NCBI GenBank assembly: GCA_013400975.1
Contig: WBMZ01002688.1
Location: 38,940-102,939 of the forward strand
DNA: 64,000 nt
Direction: 5' to 3'
Source: Atrichornis clamosus
Taxonomy: Eukaryota; Chordata; Aves; Passeriformes; Menuridae
In this document: piece by piece, positions 14,301-26,300 of the stretch
Layout of the letters: each line of letters begins with the position of its first letter
Position numbering within the stretch: the stretch's first letter is position 1
Position numbers and translations under genes: made by a program
The notes under the pieces: model-generated
What the model saw: only the letters and a program-made list of their open reading frames with translations
Databases searched by the model: none
What the model was told of the DNA's origin: nothing

Positions 14301-17300
14301 CATTCCAACCAAAACACAAGTGGGTTCCCCCCCCCTCACCTCCCCGAGGCTCTTACGCAACAGTGACTCTATAGCTGGGAAGTGAATTGTCTCTAATGTT
14401 CTGTGTGACCCTAATTCTATCATCCTGGGCACAAGGTTGATTTCTGCTGTTTTCACCTCTCTCCTCTTTCACTGCTAGACATGATTTCATTGGCACAGAT
14501 CGCCTCCCTGTCCTGCTGAAGGTTTCCTATGGTCATGAGATTCTGGTAAGATAACAGGTGTTCCTTCCATTTGCAGAACAACAGCAGGTAGGAACTGAAT
14601 TAAGAGGTGTTTTCCCCAGAAGCTGCCTAGTGTACAGGGGGCTGTGGCCTTCCCCTGGAATTTGCACTAGCCAGGCAGTAACAGAGGGCCTAGCAGAGAC
14701 ATAAAACCAATGTTCTGACAAACTTGTGGTTCCAGTACAGTGTGATGCGGGCAGTGCACTGGATGTCATGTCTGCTGGGTTCCTCCGCAAGAGGACTATT
14801 ATTTATTTATTATTAACCTTTGTATTTTATTAGTCGTGTTAGTGCAGAATTGCTTCTTCCTTCAAGGCAACTGCAAGTCCAAAACCACTTTCCTGGACTT
14901 TATAGTCCCTGCATATTTTCCAAACTCTAGTGTAACTTGTGGTCAGGATTTCTGTGCATGGTTCCCTCCATTTCATCTGCCTCAGTGTGAGTTCTGCCCT
15001 GCAGTGTTCCTGGAGTTCAGATCTGCATCCCATCCTACTTCTCTCATACGCAGCTTTCCTGAATCTCTCCATCTTACCAACTTTCTATGCTCTTCAAACA
15101 TCCCTGGAATGTACTTTTCTCCAAAAATACCACCTGCACTGACTGCAGTTTAGGGATGCACAGGGTGACAGAGCATCCTCCAGCTCTGGGGGTACAAGTC
15201 AGCTGCTTCCCCCATCCCAGAAGGTACTCCCTGGGTTCCTGGTTGGCTACAGCCTTTGTCCACCCACTTATTTCTCCTACCAATGAGAGAGGATTCTTAC
15301 TCATTCTTCCTGCTTCACTGCTTTCTAAAGCATCCCAGAGCTGATCTGTGGTGTGTTTTCCCTGAGCACTTCCTCAGGCTGGGAACTAATTTCTCTCTCT
15401 CCCCCTCTCTCAAACTGTCAGTTAGAGTCAAAGTCACCTTGTGCTCTGCCAGGCACCACTCATGCCCGGCTGAGCCTTCCTGTCTGTCTCTGAAGTTTCC
15501 TATTGAGACCATTGTGTTCACACATCTCTTTTATTTTTCTTTTCTTTCAGGACTGTTGTCAGCTGAAAATCCAACCCTTTGACCAAGCTGTTCAAACAGT
15601 GGCTTAACTGTGCCTTCCCTTAAAGCCCTTGGACAGGCTCCCTGTGCTCTGCCTGCCTGGCACAATCCTGAGAGTGGCTGTGAGCATTTCACCAGCTGGC
15701 CAGTGAGGGAAGAGGCTTTGGAACACCAGAAGCCTATAGGGCATACATCCTCTCTTGCCACATAGCCAGTGGCTTTGGTGGCTACCAGAGGCCACCATTC
15801 TACCTTATGCTGTCATTGCAGAAGGGGCTGAAAAAGCATGGGAGGCCCTGGGGATGAAAAGATCTCTTGGTGCATTTGGGCTCGGACAAGAGGAGCTGTA
15901 GAGGCCAGTCCAGAGATGGGGAACAGTGCAGGTGTTCGCAGTGTGCAGGGATGCAGTGCCAGTACTGAACTGCTGATACCAGAAAGTAGGAGTGGAAGAG
16001 GCTTCTCCTTCTGCAAAGAGGGCAGCAGAGGGACTGAACAGAGTGTGCCTTCTTTCCTTGCAGTCATGGGATGAAGTGCACAGAGCTTCCAGCCCCTGCA
16101 GTAGAGATTGCCCTGACCATGCTCACATGCCAGGTTTGAGCAAATCCTTACCTGTGATTCTGGTGAAATGTGCAGAACATATGCTAACCTTAAGGAAAGC
16201 AGTGCTGTAATGTCACCCCAAAAGTTAAGTTTTGGAAATTTCAAAAAGCAACAGTAAGCAGAGGAGGAGACCATTGGGCTGGGGTATTGCTTGGTTACTC
16301 TGTCAAATTCCAAATTACTTGGCTTCAGAGCAGTAATGTTAGTCAGCTGCAAGCCAATGCCTGTTTTTTCTTTGGGTTTAAATTCACCTCTGTGATGACT
16401 CTACCCACGTGGATGGATTTTGACCTCCTGCTCCTCTTTTTCCCCAACAGAGCCTGTCTCCTTCATTTTCAGGAGAAACTCTTTCTCTGTTACTGCTTCC
16501 CCATTCAGTGGCCAGTTTTCAGTCCTGTGATGATTTATAGGTGCTCTGAAGGATCCAAACTGATTTCCCATTGGCAATTTCTTCTGGCTGTAGGAGGAGA
16601 CATCTGTGGGCCTTGTGTGTTACTCAATTCCTTGTGCAGTAGAGAAACAGCACCTCCCACTGCCTAATGCTCTCCCAGGTTGTCCTTTGCCTCTTCACCT
16701 GCAAGACTGCTTGTTTTCATAGCTCCAGGATCATTTGGCCAGGAAGAATTTTCAGCCCTCAGCAGATTTAGTAGGAAAAGCCCAAGCAGCTGCAAGTGTT
16801 GAGGTAGGCTGGTTCACAGAACTCCCTGGAGAGAAGGGCTAGATCCCAAGGAGAATCCCTGAGCACATAGGTTTCAAAAATTAGAAGTGTTTGCACTTGA
16901 CTTTATAGCTGCTAGTTAGGTACTGTGAGATGTTATCACCTGTAGCACGTGTTCTCCAGGCAGCTCTCTTCCCTGGAGAATCTGGTATCCCCTGGCATCC
17001 CTCTTATGCTCTTAAGTCTTTACTGTGGGATGAAGTCTATGCACTCTAGAAGAAGAATTGATTGTAGCAGATCTTCACTTTTCTCCATTTGTCTCCCTTT
17101 AACTGAAAATCCTCTAAATGCTACTTCCCGCATCAAATGGAAACTGATGACAGTTTTTCCTCAGCAGTTCTGATCTGTTGGAATACAAGGTGGCTTTTTG
17201 ACTGAAGTTATATAAATGGATGTTTCACTCTGAAAGCTCAGGGAGGTTCTTATTCCTTTTTCCCTTGAAGTTTGAAAGCATCAGCTTTTGTCTTCCTCCT

Positions 17301-20300
17301 ATTTTCACTTCTTCTGGCATGCTGTGGTTCTCAGGAGGCTGAATGCTCATGTAGTGCTTTGAAAAGATTCCATGTGGGACCTTGCTAACATTGTATTTCT
17401 AGTCCTCTCTTCCTCTTTATTTTGCTTATGGATCTGAACCAGACTGGGTTGTTTAAAAGGAATTGCCATTCTCTGCTCTTTTTAAAGCAGCTGATACACT
17501 GTCTCCTGCAGGTGTCTGTTACTGCAAACATCCTCTCCATCTTCTGCACATGAATTTGAAAGCCAGCTGTGCTTCAGTCTTAACTTGCTGTGAATTGCAG
17601 CAACTTGGCTCCCATTGGCCCATGCAGAGACATTACTAACTAGGTGACTGCTTAGCAGCCTCTACCCCAAAGCAGACAGCTCAGGGTACTTCAGCACGAT
17701 CCTGCAGGAAATAGTTCATCATCAGCGCACCTTCAGCCTGACTGCAGTTTTTTCAAAATGCAGGATCCTGTGTGAATGCAAAATCCTTTCTATGAAATAG
17801 CTCTATAAATCTCTCCACTTTGCTTGGGGTGCCTGGCAGCTGCTTTGCTAATGGGATACTGTTGATCATGACTTGATCACTTAAAATTCATCTGGGATCT
17901 TCTTGCAGCATTTGGACTGTTAGACCCATTCTTGGAGCAGGATGTACTCTCAAGTGAGGACATCCAGATGGTCCTTTCCAAGAGGAGGCCATTACTTACT
18001 TAACTGTGGCAGGTCCACACTCTCATATGTACAGGCCAGACACTTTCATTCATGCAGAATTTCCACCATACACTTGCACAGAAAAATAATGATGCTGGTG
18101 CCTGACATAGCAGAGAGAAAAGTACAGTCTTTTTGAAACAAGAAGAGAACCTTTCAGAGAAAAACTTGATTAGGTTCTCCATCTCCTTGATTTTTTTCTT
18201 AGGTATTACCAATTTAAGTCTCTAACTGTGTGGCCTTCAGCTTGCAATGTACTTCAGAGTTTTGTGCAGTTGTTAGTGATGGGGCCAAGGCCCTGTGAGA
18301 AAGTGACTGCATTTCTTTCCACTGTAGCTGACCTTCAGTGGCGTGACAGTGGAACACGACCAGCGGTACGTTCATTTTATATCCACTAAGCACGTCTTCG
18401 CACCCATTGCTATTGGAGGCTCCCAACCCCCCACACAGGTGAGCAGCTTGGAGCTGAACGCAGCAGCAAGTGTAGGAAAGGAGCTAGTGCTACTGTATCC
18501 CAGGGATAGGCAGTGTCTGAGGCGAGTCTCAGGAAATGGAATGGCCTGCATGGGAAAGCATCACTGGAGAACTTTGAAACTAGTCCTAGGCAAAGTTTGG
18601 AACTAGCTGGTGGGATGGCAGGAGGGAGAATACTTCTCACCATCTCCAGTTTGATGAGGTTTGGCATTCACTCTAGTCAGAATGCTTATGAGGCATATTG
18701 GACTGTTCACTTATTCTCTTGCATTGGATCATAGTGAAAACTTGCCTAGCTACTCCAAATACTCTGGAAATAAATCCTAATTGGTTCTTTAGTAAATTAA
18801 TTTAACTTCCTTAAACACTTATTCAGCAAAAAGGCAGCTTGGATTCTGTTCTGCCTAATTTACTTGGGAAGTGAACAAGGCTGAATTGAATTAAGATCAC
18901 TTTAATACTAGTGGTTTTGCATTTTAAGTAATCTGCTTTGCAGTGATCCTTTTAGCTAATTTGTATTAATTTTCCCCTAGTGTGAATTTGCAGGGCACCA
19001 CTTGGAGAGGCACTGTGGTTATCAATGCACAATGATGAACCTTCAGCACAGCCGCCTATCAGAGCCTCAGTGTTAAATCTTGACATTATGAGGTCTTCTC
19101 ATTCTTAGGAGATAAGCTGATTAATTAATTATGAATGCTTATCAGAGTCCTCTGGGGAAGTGTTAACTAGTTTAATTTGTACCTGGTATAATAAGCACTG
19201 ACCTTTCTTATTCACTTCAGATTTATAAACTCTACAATGGTGGCTCCATGCCTGTGATGTTTGAGGTTCAGCTGGACAACATTATGAAGATACAGGAGAA
19301 GAACTTTCAGCATCCTGTGTTTGTCTGCCTAACTCCTAGAGGAGAAATTCCCCCTGGTGAAACAGGTGACATTGAGTGGATCTTCTCACCTCTGGAAGCT
19401 AAAACATACTCGGTAAGACCCTCCTCATGACTGACAGAAGCAGATTCTGTTGTTGACCTAAAATTCTTTAGGTTTCTTACTGATGGTTAGTCCATGATCA
19501 TGCTACAGCTGAATTGAGCTCCATTCCTCCAAGAAGCAGAGAGAGCAAATGAGTGACTCGGCTGGTCTGGAAATGGAGCAGATAAATTGCTATCTCACAA
19601 GTTTTTTCTTCCCAAGAACAGATTTCTTTCACAACCAGAGTCATCCCAGCATATATTTTTCAAGGATCAAACAGTAACTGGGAATATCAGTAGTATTTGT
19701 TCAGATTTGTGGTTCACTGTTGGCCTCCAAAAAGTTCCACCAAAGAGACTGAAGTTGGTGTCTTCTATCATTGCAGTGTACACTGCTGCAGACCTCTGGA
19801 AACAGCCTTCCCAAAGACCTCTGTCCTGGGCTACAGCAGGCAGGCAGGGTCAGAGCTGGAGCACTACTTATTGGCCCAGTCTGTGGAGAATGCATGGAAA
19901 AATAAATAGATTTATTTTTAAAACTCCAGCCTTTGCTCCAAGAGAGAGTCTCTGTCCATCTCATACTGTAACTGGCTAATTGACTACTTAACCAGCTTTC
20001 CTGGGCTAGCAGGAAAGACCAAGGCCTGAAAGAGCAAAAGAGACTGGATTTCTCTTTATCCATGCACGTGTTGTATTTAGACCAGTCCATTAGCAAGTAG
20101 GCTAGTTTATTGCACATCTCTCCCAAATATGACTCTGGACTTAAGACTTTTATCTTATCCAAGGCAGGTTGATGTTCCCATCCACATCCTGGAGGGTGAG
20201 TCGACCCTGATCACTTTCCAGGGAGTAGGCTACAATCCAAATACTGTAGGAGAGGCTGCCACATCCAGCCAAGTTTTGCCTCCTGCAGTCTTTCCAGGTT

Positions 20301-23300
20301 CTGCCAAGCTAACTGTGCCTGGGCAGGTAAGTCCATGTATGGGATATGAGCAATACGATCTGTCTAGAAATGCGTGAGAGAGACTGAAATGCACAAGTGG
20401 TCCCATCTAGCAGTAGCTTGTGTTGCAGAAGTTCATTTGCCATGAGATAGAAGAAGATATTTCCCTTCCAGCAGGCCATCTAGAATTTAACTCATGGAAG
20501 CTGAAAGGTGCCTTCCTTCCAGCTTCTCACTTCTATAGCCTTTAGAACAAAAACAAGTTTAGGGTTTGTTCATGTACTGAATTTTCTCTTAGAAGTTACC
20601 CCCATCACAGCTGCCTTTCTCCTGTGCAGCTACAACACCTTTCTCTTTGCTAATTCATTTGCAAAAACACCATTATACTACTGACACACCCTGTCAGGGC
20701 TTGGCTGCCACCATTTCACAGCCAAACTCAGATGATTCATAACCTGAATGCTGCCTGCAGGATGGTCACCTATTCAGGCACATCCGGAGGAATGCACTTG
20801 TTTCACCTGCTGCTGGCTCAGCAGGAGCTTGTCCCTGGCCCAGCTAGAGCTGGCGTGCCAGCCTGGAGAATCTGCTGTTAAACTCACCCACAGGTCTAAG
20901 CTTAGTGAATGAGCATTAAACAGCATCAGCAGAGGTGTTCTCTGGCAGGTAAAGGGTTCATCCTGTGTGACACTAGCATGCCTTCCATGGAGCCAGCCAC
21001 AGCTCCCTATGCTCTTTGACTTCCAGCAGGGTGATTATATTTCTGAGTACAGCAAAGGGAAGATAATTGAAAACCTGCCTCAGTCTGACAATGAAGATAG
21101 CATTCTGCAAGACTGTTGTCTGAAATCAAATTTCTTTTTCTAATGATTACTGTACTTAATTAGAGATTGCACTGTGCCTGGAGAAGGGGACAAACTAGTA
21201 GCATACTAGTACCAAGGTGCACTAGGGAGAAATTTCCCAAAACTTACATTCAGGTTGACAGGGATTTTGCACAAGCACACACCTCATGTTTCTCAACTGA
21301 AGTGAGGAAAGGCCTGGACAGCAAGTGCAGCAGAGAGAATCTGGGTGTTACTGGTCCTTTGTGCTCCTGAGATCCTCTCCTGAACAGCACCAGTGTTATG
21401 TCTTATTCATTGCTCACTCAATCCCACAGCAACAGAGCTGTTCTTTTGAAGTAAAGTCATTGTAAGCAGAGCAAAATGAGAGAATTGTTACACTCCCTCA
21501 AGTTGTTACAGTAAAGACACCTGGTGAATATTATCTATGAATTGCTGGATAACTTTGAGATGACTGTGTGACTGCTCTTCCCCAGTGGTCACATCCCATC
21601 TTCCTTCCCTGCTCTTCCTTCTGGTTTCAACTTGCTTCCTGCAGACGGCCACCTTGTCCCACCATAGGATTTGCCTTGGAAATATCCCAGACTGCACCAA
21701 AACTAGTCGACTTGTCTTTCTCAACAATATCTCAAAGAGCAAGGCTGTTGTGTTTTCCTGGCAGATAAACACCTGTAAAGACAAAAAGGTGAGTCCTCTT
21801 TGTTCTACAGCCTTCTTGCTCATCTCTATTGTGCCATGAAAGGACCTTACAACTCCATTTTCAACAAGGTGCTCAATTCTAGGGAATTTGCTTTCTCCTA
21901 GATGATGAAAGGGAAAGGCAGAGAAGAGTGAAGGCAAGGGTTAGCACAGGGGGAAAGACAGGACTTCAGAAGGGAAATCTGAAGACGTCAGTGAGGTTAC
22001 ATGAAGCTGCAACTACATGATGCAATAACAAACCTCAGGATTCTGTCCAGCAGCAAAGCCCATGGTCATTCTTTGAATATATCAACTGCATCTCTCTCAT
22101 GCTACACACCTCTGAAAAGGAGAGGTGTGTTTCCTGCAAAGAGAAAGCACATTGGAAGGTAGCAGGACAATGAAACAGCTCCTCTGGGGTTTTTTTTCAT
22201 TTTGTTTTATTTTGTTTCCCCTTCCCCACCAGGTGTTGGAGATTGCTCCAGAGTCAGGGGTTGTGCAGCCTGGAGAAAGTATCCCTTGCTTTATCACACT
22301 GGGACCTACAAGGAGTCCCTCCATCTGCAGAATAAATGTGATGTGTGAGGTGAGACCCAGGAGGTACCTGTGTGTTACCATCACCTGGGCATGTCATTGT
22401 GGTTCCCAAATGGCTGACCCCAGCAGTCACCTGCCTTCTGCTTCCAACTGAAGGAATCCTTCTTTGCTACACACTTCTCATTCCTGAAGACACTTAACAT
22501 CATCCTTCCTGATGCTTTAACCATTTCTTTGTCTGTGTGGCTCACTAGATGAAGTGTAAGTGTGCAACGTGTGGCTTTGTGAGGGGAACCCAGCTACTAG
22601 AAGTGATAGTTTGAACGGGAGTGGCTTTCAGTGGATGCCAGATTTGATATCTGTAAAAGACAAGTCTCATGGCTTTAATATTAGTGGGGGCACAGACTTA
22701 CAGTAATGTTCCTCTGGATACTTTCTAGGTTTTCTTCGGCAAGAGAGTATATCTTCTCTGTCTGAGTCTTAAAATGCCACTGTTCCTTCCTCTTCCTGCC
22801 ACTGCAATACATAGAATGTGAGTGGGTTTCTTTCTGGGACCTCCTGAAGGGGAGAAACAGGCATGGACTTGAGCCAGAGATTGTGTTATTTGCAGCTCCT
22901 TTCTATCCCTGCTCCCTCCAGTCATGGTTTTCTTCATAGGTGTACATCCAGGAGTCCCTGTTTCAGTATGAGAGGGACCTGCAGGAGTGGGAAAAGGAGA
23001 AGGAACGGCAGGCTGTGGAATTCACCATCACAGAGAAGGACCTTGGGACTAAGAAGAAGCCAGTGTCACCTTCGGTGGTAAGTGCTCTCAAAACTTTACA
23101 CCAGCTTAGATTGGCTCAAGAAACAGCAGCTAGTGTAAACAAGAAACATTCTTTAAGAAAATCTAGGCAGGTTAATAAGAGGACATGAGGTTCTCATCTG
23201 TTAAAGACGTCAAAGCTGATCTGTGGTTAGTGGAAAATGAGATTGTGGTTTCTAGCCAAGAATCGTCTTACAAACTCTGAAATTGCTAGTGACCATCAGA

Positions 23301-26300
23301 AATTTGGAAATGCATGAGAAGCCTTAGGAAAAACAAGCCAGTGGCTCTGGAAACCAATGGTTGGATTTTTAACCATAAATAAACACTGGAAAGAAGTGTG
23401 TAGCTAGCAGTAAGAATGTGGCCTGAGTGAAGAATGGGAGGATGAGATCATTGACTCTCAGCTGGCACAAAGTTAAAAAAAATCCTAAAGTTTTGTTCTG
23501 CTCCATATCTTTCCTACATGGTAATTTCTCTTCTCTTTTTTGTTGTTTTTTAAAAAATATTTTATTTTATTTTTCAGAGGTTATCAGATTCTGCTGAGAC
23601 AGAAAATCTTCCTGAATCCTCAACTGTGATCAGGAAATACAAGGTAAGTCAGTCCTGTCTCACCCATAGTAGAATCAAACTGACTGCTTTAGAGAAGAGG
23701 CAGATGCTGGATATCACAGCGTGGGAGTCTGGACAGAGAGCACAGCAGGGTTTGTAGCTTCAAGGCTTTGGAAGACAGACTGTTTGGAGGAGACAGAAGA
23801 ATCAGACTGTCTGGCTGTGTTCTGTAGGCAGTAACTTTCCAGCTGAGGTGAATGGAACTGAAATTGGAATCAAATGTGCACCCGTGACTGGAGAAAGGGG
23901 GAAAAGTTTTGCATAAGCAGAAAACATGCACACAGATAGGGCAGTTGGTACCTGCACTGGTTTCATGCTGGGGCCACAACGGCATGTGTGCCACAACAGA
24001 AAGCAGCAGGACCCCGGCAGGACGTGGTGCAGACTTTGCTCTCACTGCTCGAAGAGCTGTGTTCCGTTCCTCAGGAGAAGCTGCAGGCAGGAACTGCCTT
24101 GGTTTAAGTGCACAGAAAGCACACTCCTGGTGTGCTTGCAAGAGCAAAGATGATCTCCCAAACTTCCACAGTGATGGATTGGAGTACAACAGCCCCAAGT
24201 GCCCTGGGGAGACCCTGAAGCCCTGTTGACACTTGGGGCTGGCACACTGGGCAGTGAGGAGGGAACAGACCTGATTTCCACTATGGCTACTCATGCCTGT
24301 TATCACTACTGCAGTGCTAAGGTCATTTTGACACCCAGGATCTGGTGGCTCTGGTTGCTGGGCTTGCAGTTCTCATGCCTGTGCTCAAACCTCCACCAGC
24401 CTGCTTGCGGCCAAAGAAACCACTACATGCCTGCCATTTCTTTCTCTCCAACAGACATTACCCCCTATTAAAAACCATCCAACACCCAGTCAGCCACCTG
24501 GACACCCTGAGAGGGGGCTGCTGTTGGGCAAAGACGCCAGCCGGGTGTTGGTCAAACCAGAGCCTCCCCAGCCCTTGCTCTTACACCTTGATGTGTCAGC
24601 CAGGTCCTACGCTATTGAGGACTTTGTCAGCAACTTTGCCTTCCAGCTTCCCAGATACTTCTCATCCAGGTAAGAGACATAGTTTTTTGGATTGGCATCT
24701 TCATTTGAGCCAGGGCTGCCCATGCTCTGATATGCACTGAACTTGGAGCTCTGCTCTGCTTCTCTCTGCTGCCTCTGAATTAGGTAAGAGGTGTCTTGCT
24801 TTCCCCAGAATTAGCTGACATGACCTGTTTCTCTCTCCACCTCAACTGTCAGAGCTCAGTGTTTCTCTTCTATGACAGTGTCCCTGTTGTCACAAGTATG
24901 ACGGCTCCCACTTCTCCCCTGCTTCCCTGCACTGCTTGCCTGAAATGCTGCTGCAGTGCCAGGAGGGTGCAGGTCTTTGATAGTTTGGTTCAGTAGTGCT
25001 GCCACTGATGAAACAACTCCTTTCCTCCCCTTCAGCATCCACCCCTCAGAAAGCGAATTTGAGGATGGAAGTATGTACAGAAACAGTATGGACATGGAGC
25101 CCAAATGGCTGTCCCTGGCTTCTGCTTCAAAACAGGAGCTGCAGGTGGTGACTGACATACTCACAGGTGTCATCAGGTGTGTGTCCCTTCACTCTCACCT
25201 GGTTTGGAGCCCCTGTCCTCCAGAGAATGTGTGCAGCATGGCCAGCCCTCTGCTAATCCCAGAGGAATATGTCTACTCTTGTTACCAGAACAGAGGATCC
25301 ACCCACCAAAGGCTGTGCTGGGAACTATGAGCTGAGGGATCCTGGAATGACAACCAAAAGCAGGGTCTTCCTCCCCAGACAGGGACTGAGCCCATCTTTC
25401 CATGGTTCCCAGAAACCAGGGAACTCTGCCTGCTGTGATCTTGGAAACAGGCTGTGTTGGGATACACCTATTTGGTTTGTGAGCTGCACAAATGTAAAGA
25501 ACCAGCACTGGGGAAACGGGTAGCTTCACTAGCTCAGGCCCTCTTGCTGCCTCCCTTAGGCCCAGGATGCAAGAAGGGACAGACTAAATACTGACATCAG
25601 TCAGTGGTTTCCTCTGATTTGTGGTGTCCTGTAATAATTCTCTGGGTCATACAGATAGCTGATTTGCTGGAACTCACCCTTTATTTTCCTCTTTCCAGAA
25701 GCCTCTTGGAGAACACCCAGTTCCACAAGGCAGTGAGAAAAATCCAGGATGAGCCTATTCCATATTTCTCCCAGTTCCAGTCTGCAAAATCAGCAGAGCT
25801 CCAGGACAGTAGACAGTGCTCCACAATCCCCTCCACAGTCTCTGCTTCAACAGGTCTTTACCTTGAGAAGGATGGAGAGAGGAAAAAAATGAGTCAGGAA
25901 ACCTCTCCCAGTGATTTGCTGGAGTCTTGGAAGATTTTTCACCATAAGCAGTTGAGGGAAAAGGAGATGATAAGTAGGTGAGGAAGAGTTCACACATAAA
26001 AGGCAAGAGATGCACAGTCAAGAGAGCCATGGCAGCACATGGCCTGGCCAGAAATCCATTTCTCCTTCAGCTCTGCAGCATTTCTGCTGGTGTGTTCTGT
26101 GTTCTCTGGGTGGAAGTTGATGCTAGCCCACCTAGCCACCCTCTCCTGAGTGTGGTTTATGGGAAGGGAAGGTTTGCTGTGTGTGGGGTTGAGCCGTGGG
26201 CAGTGCCAGGATGCTGGTCGTGAGTGAGGTCTGCTTTATGCTCAGACAGTCCTGGCCATATTGGACATTAGACAGTGTGTGCATACCTCACCTTTTATTT

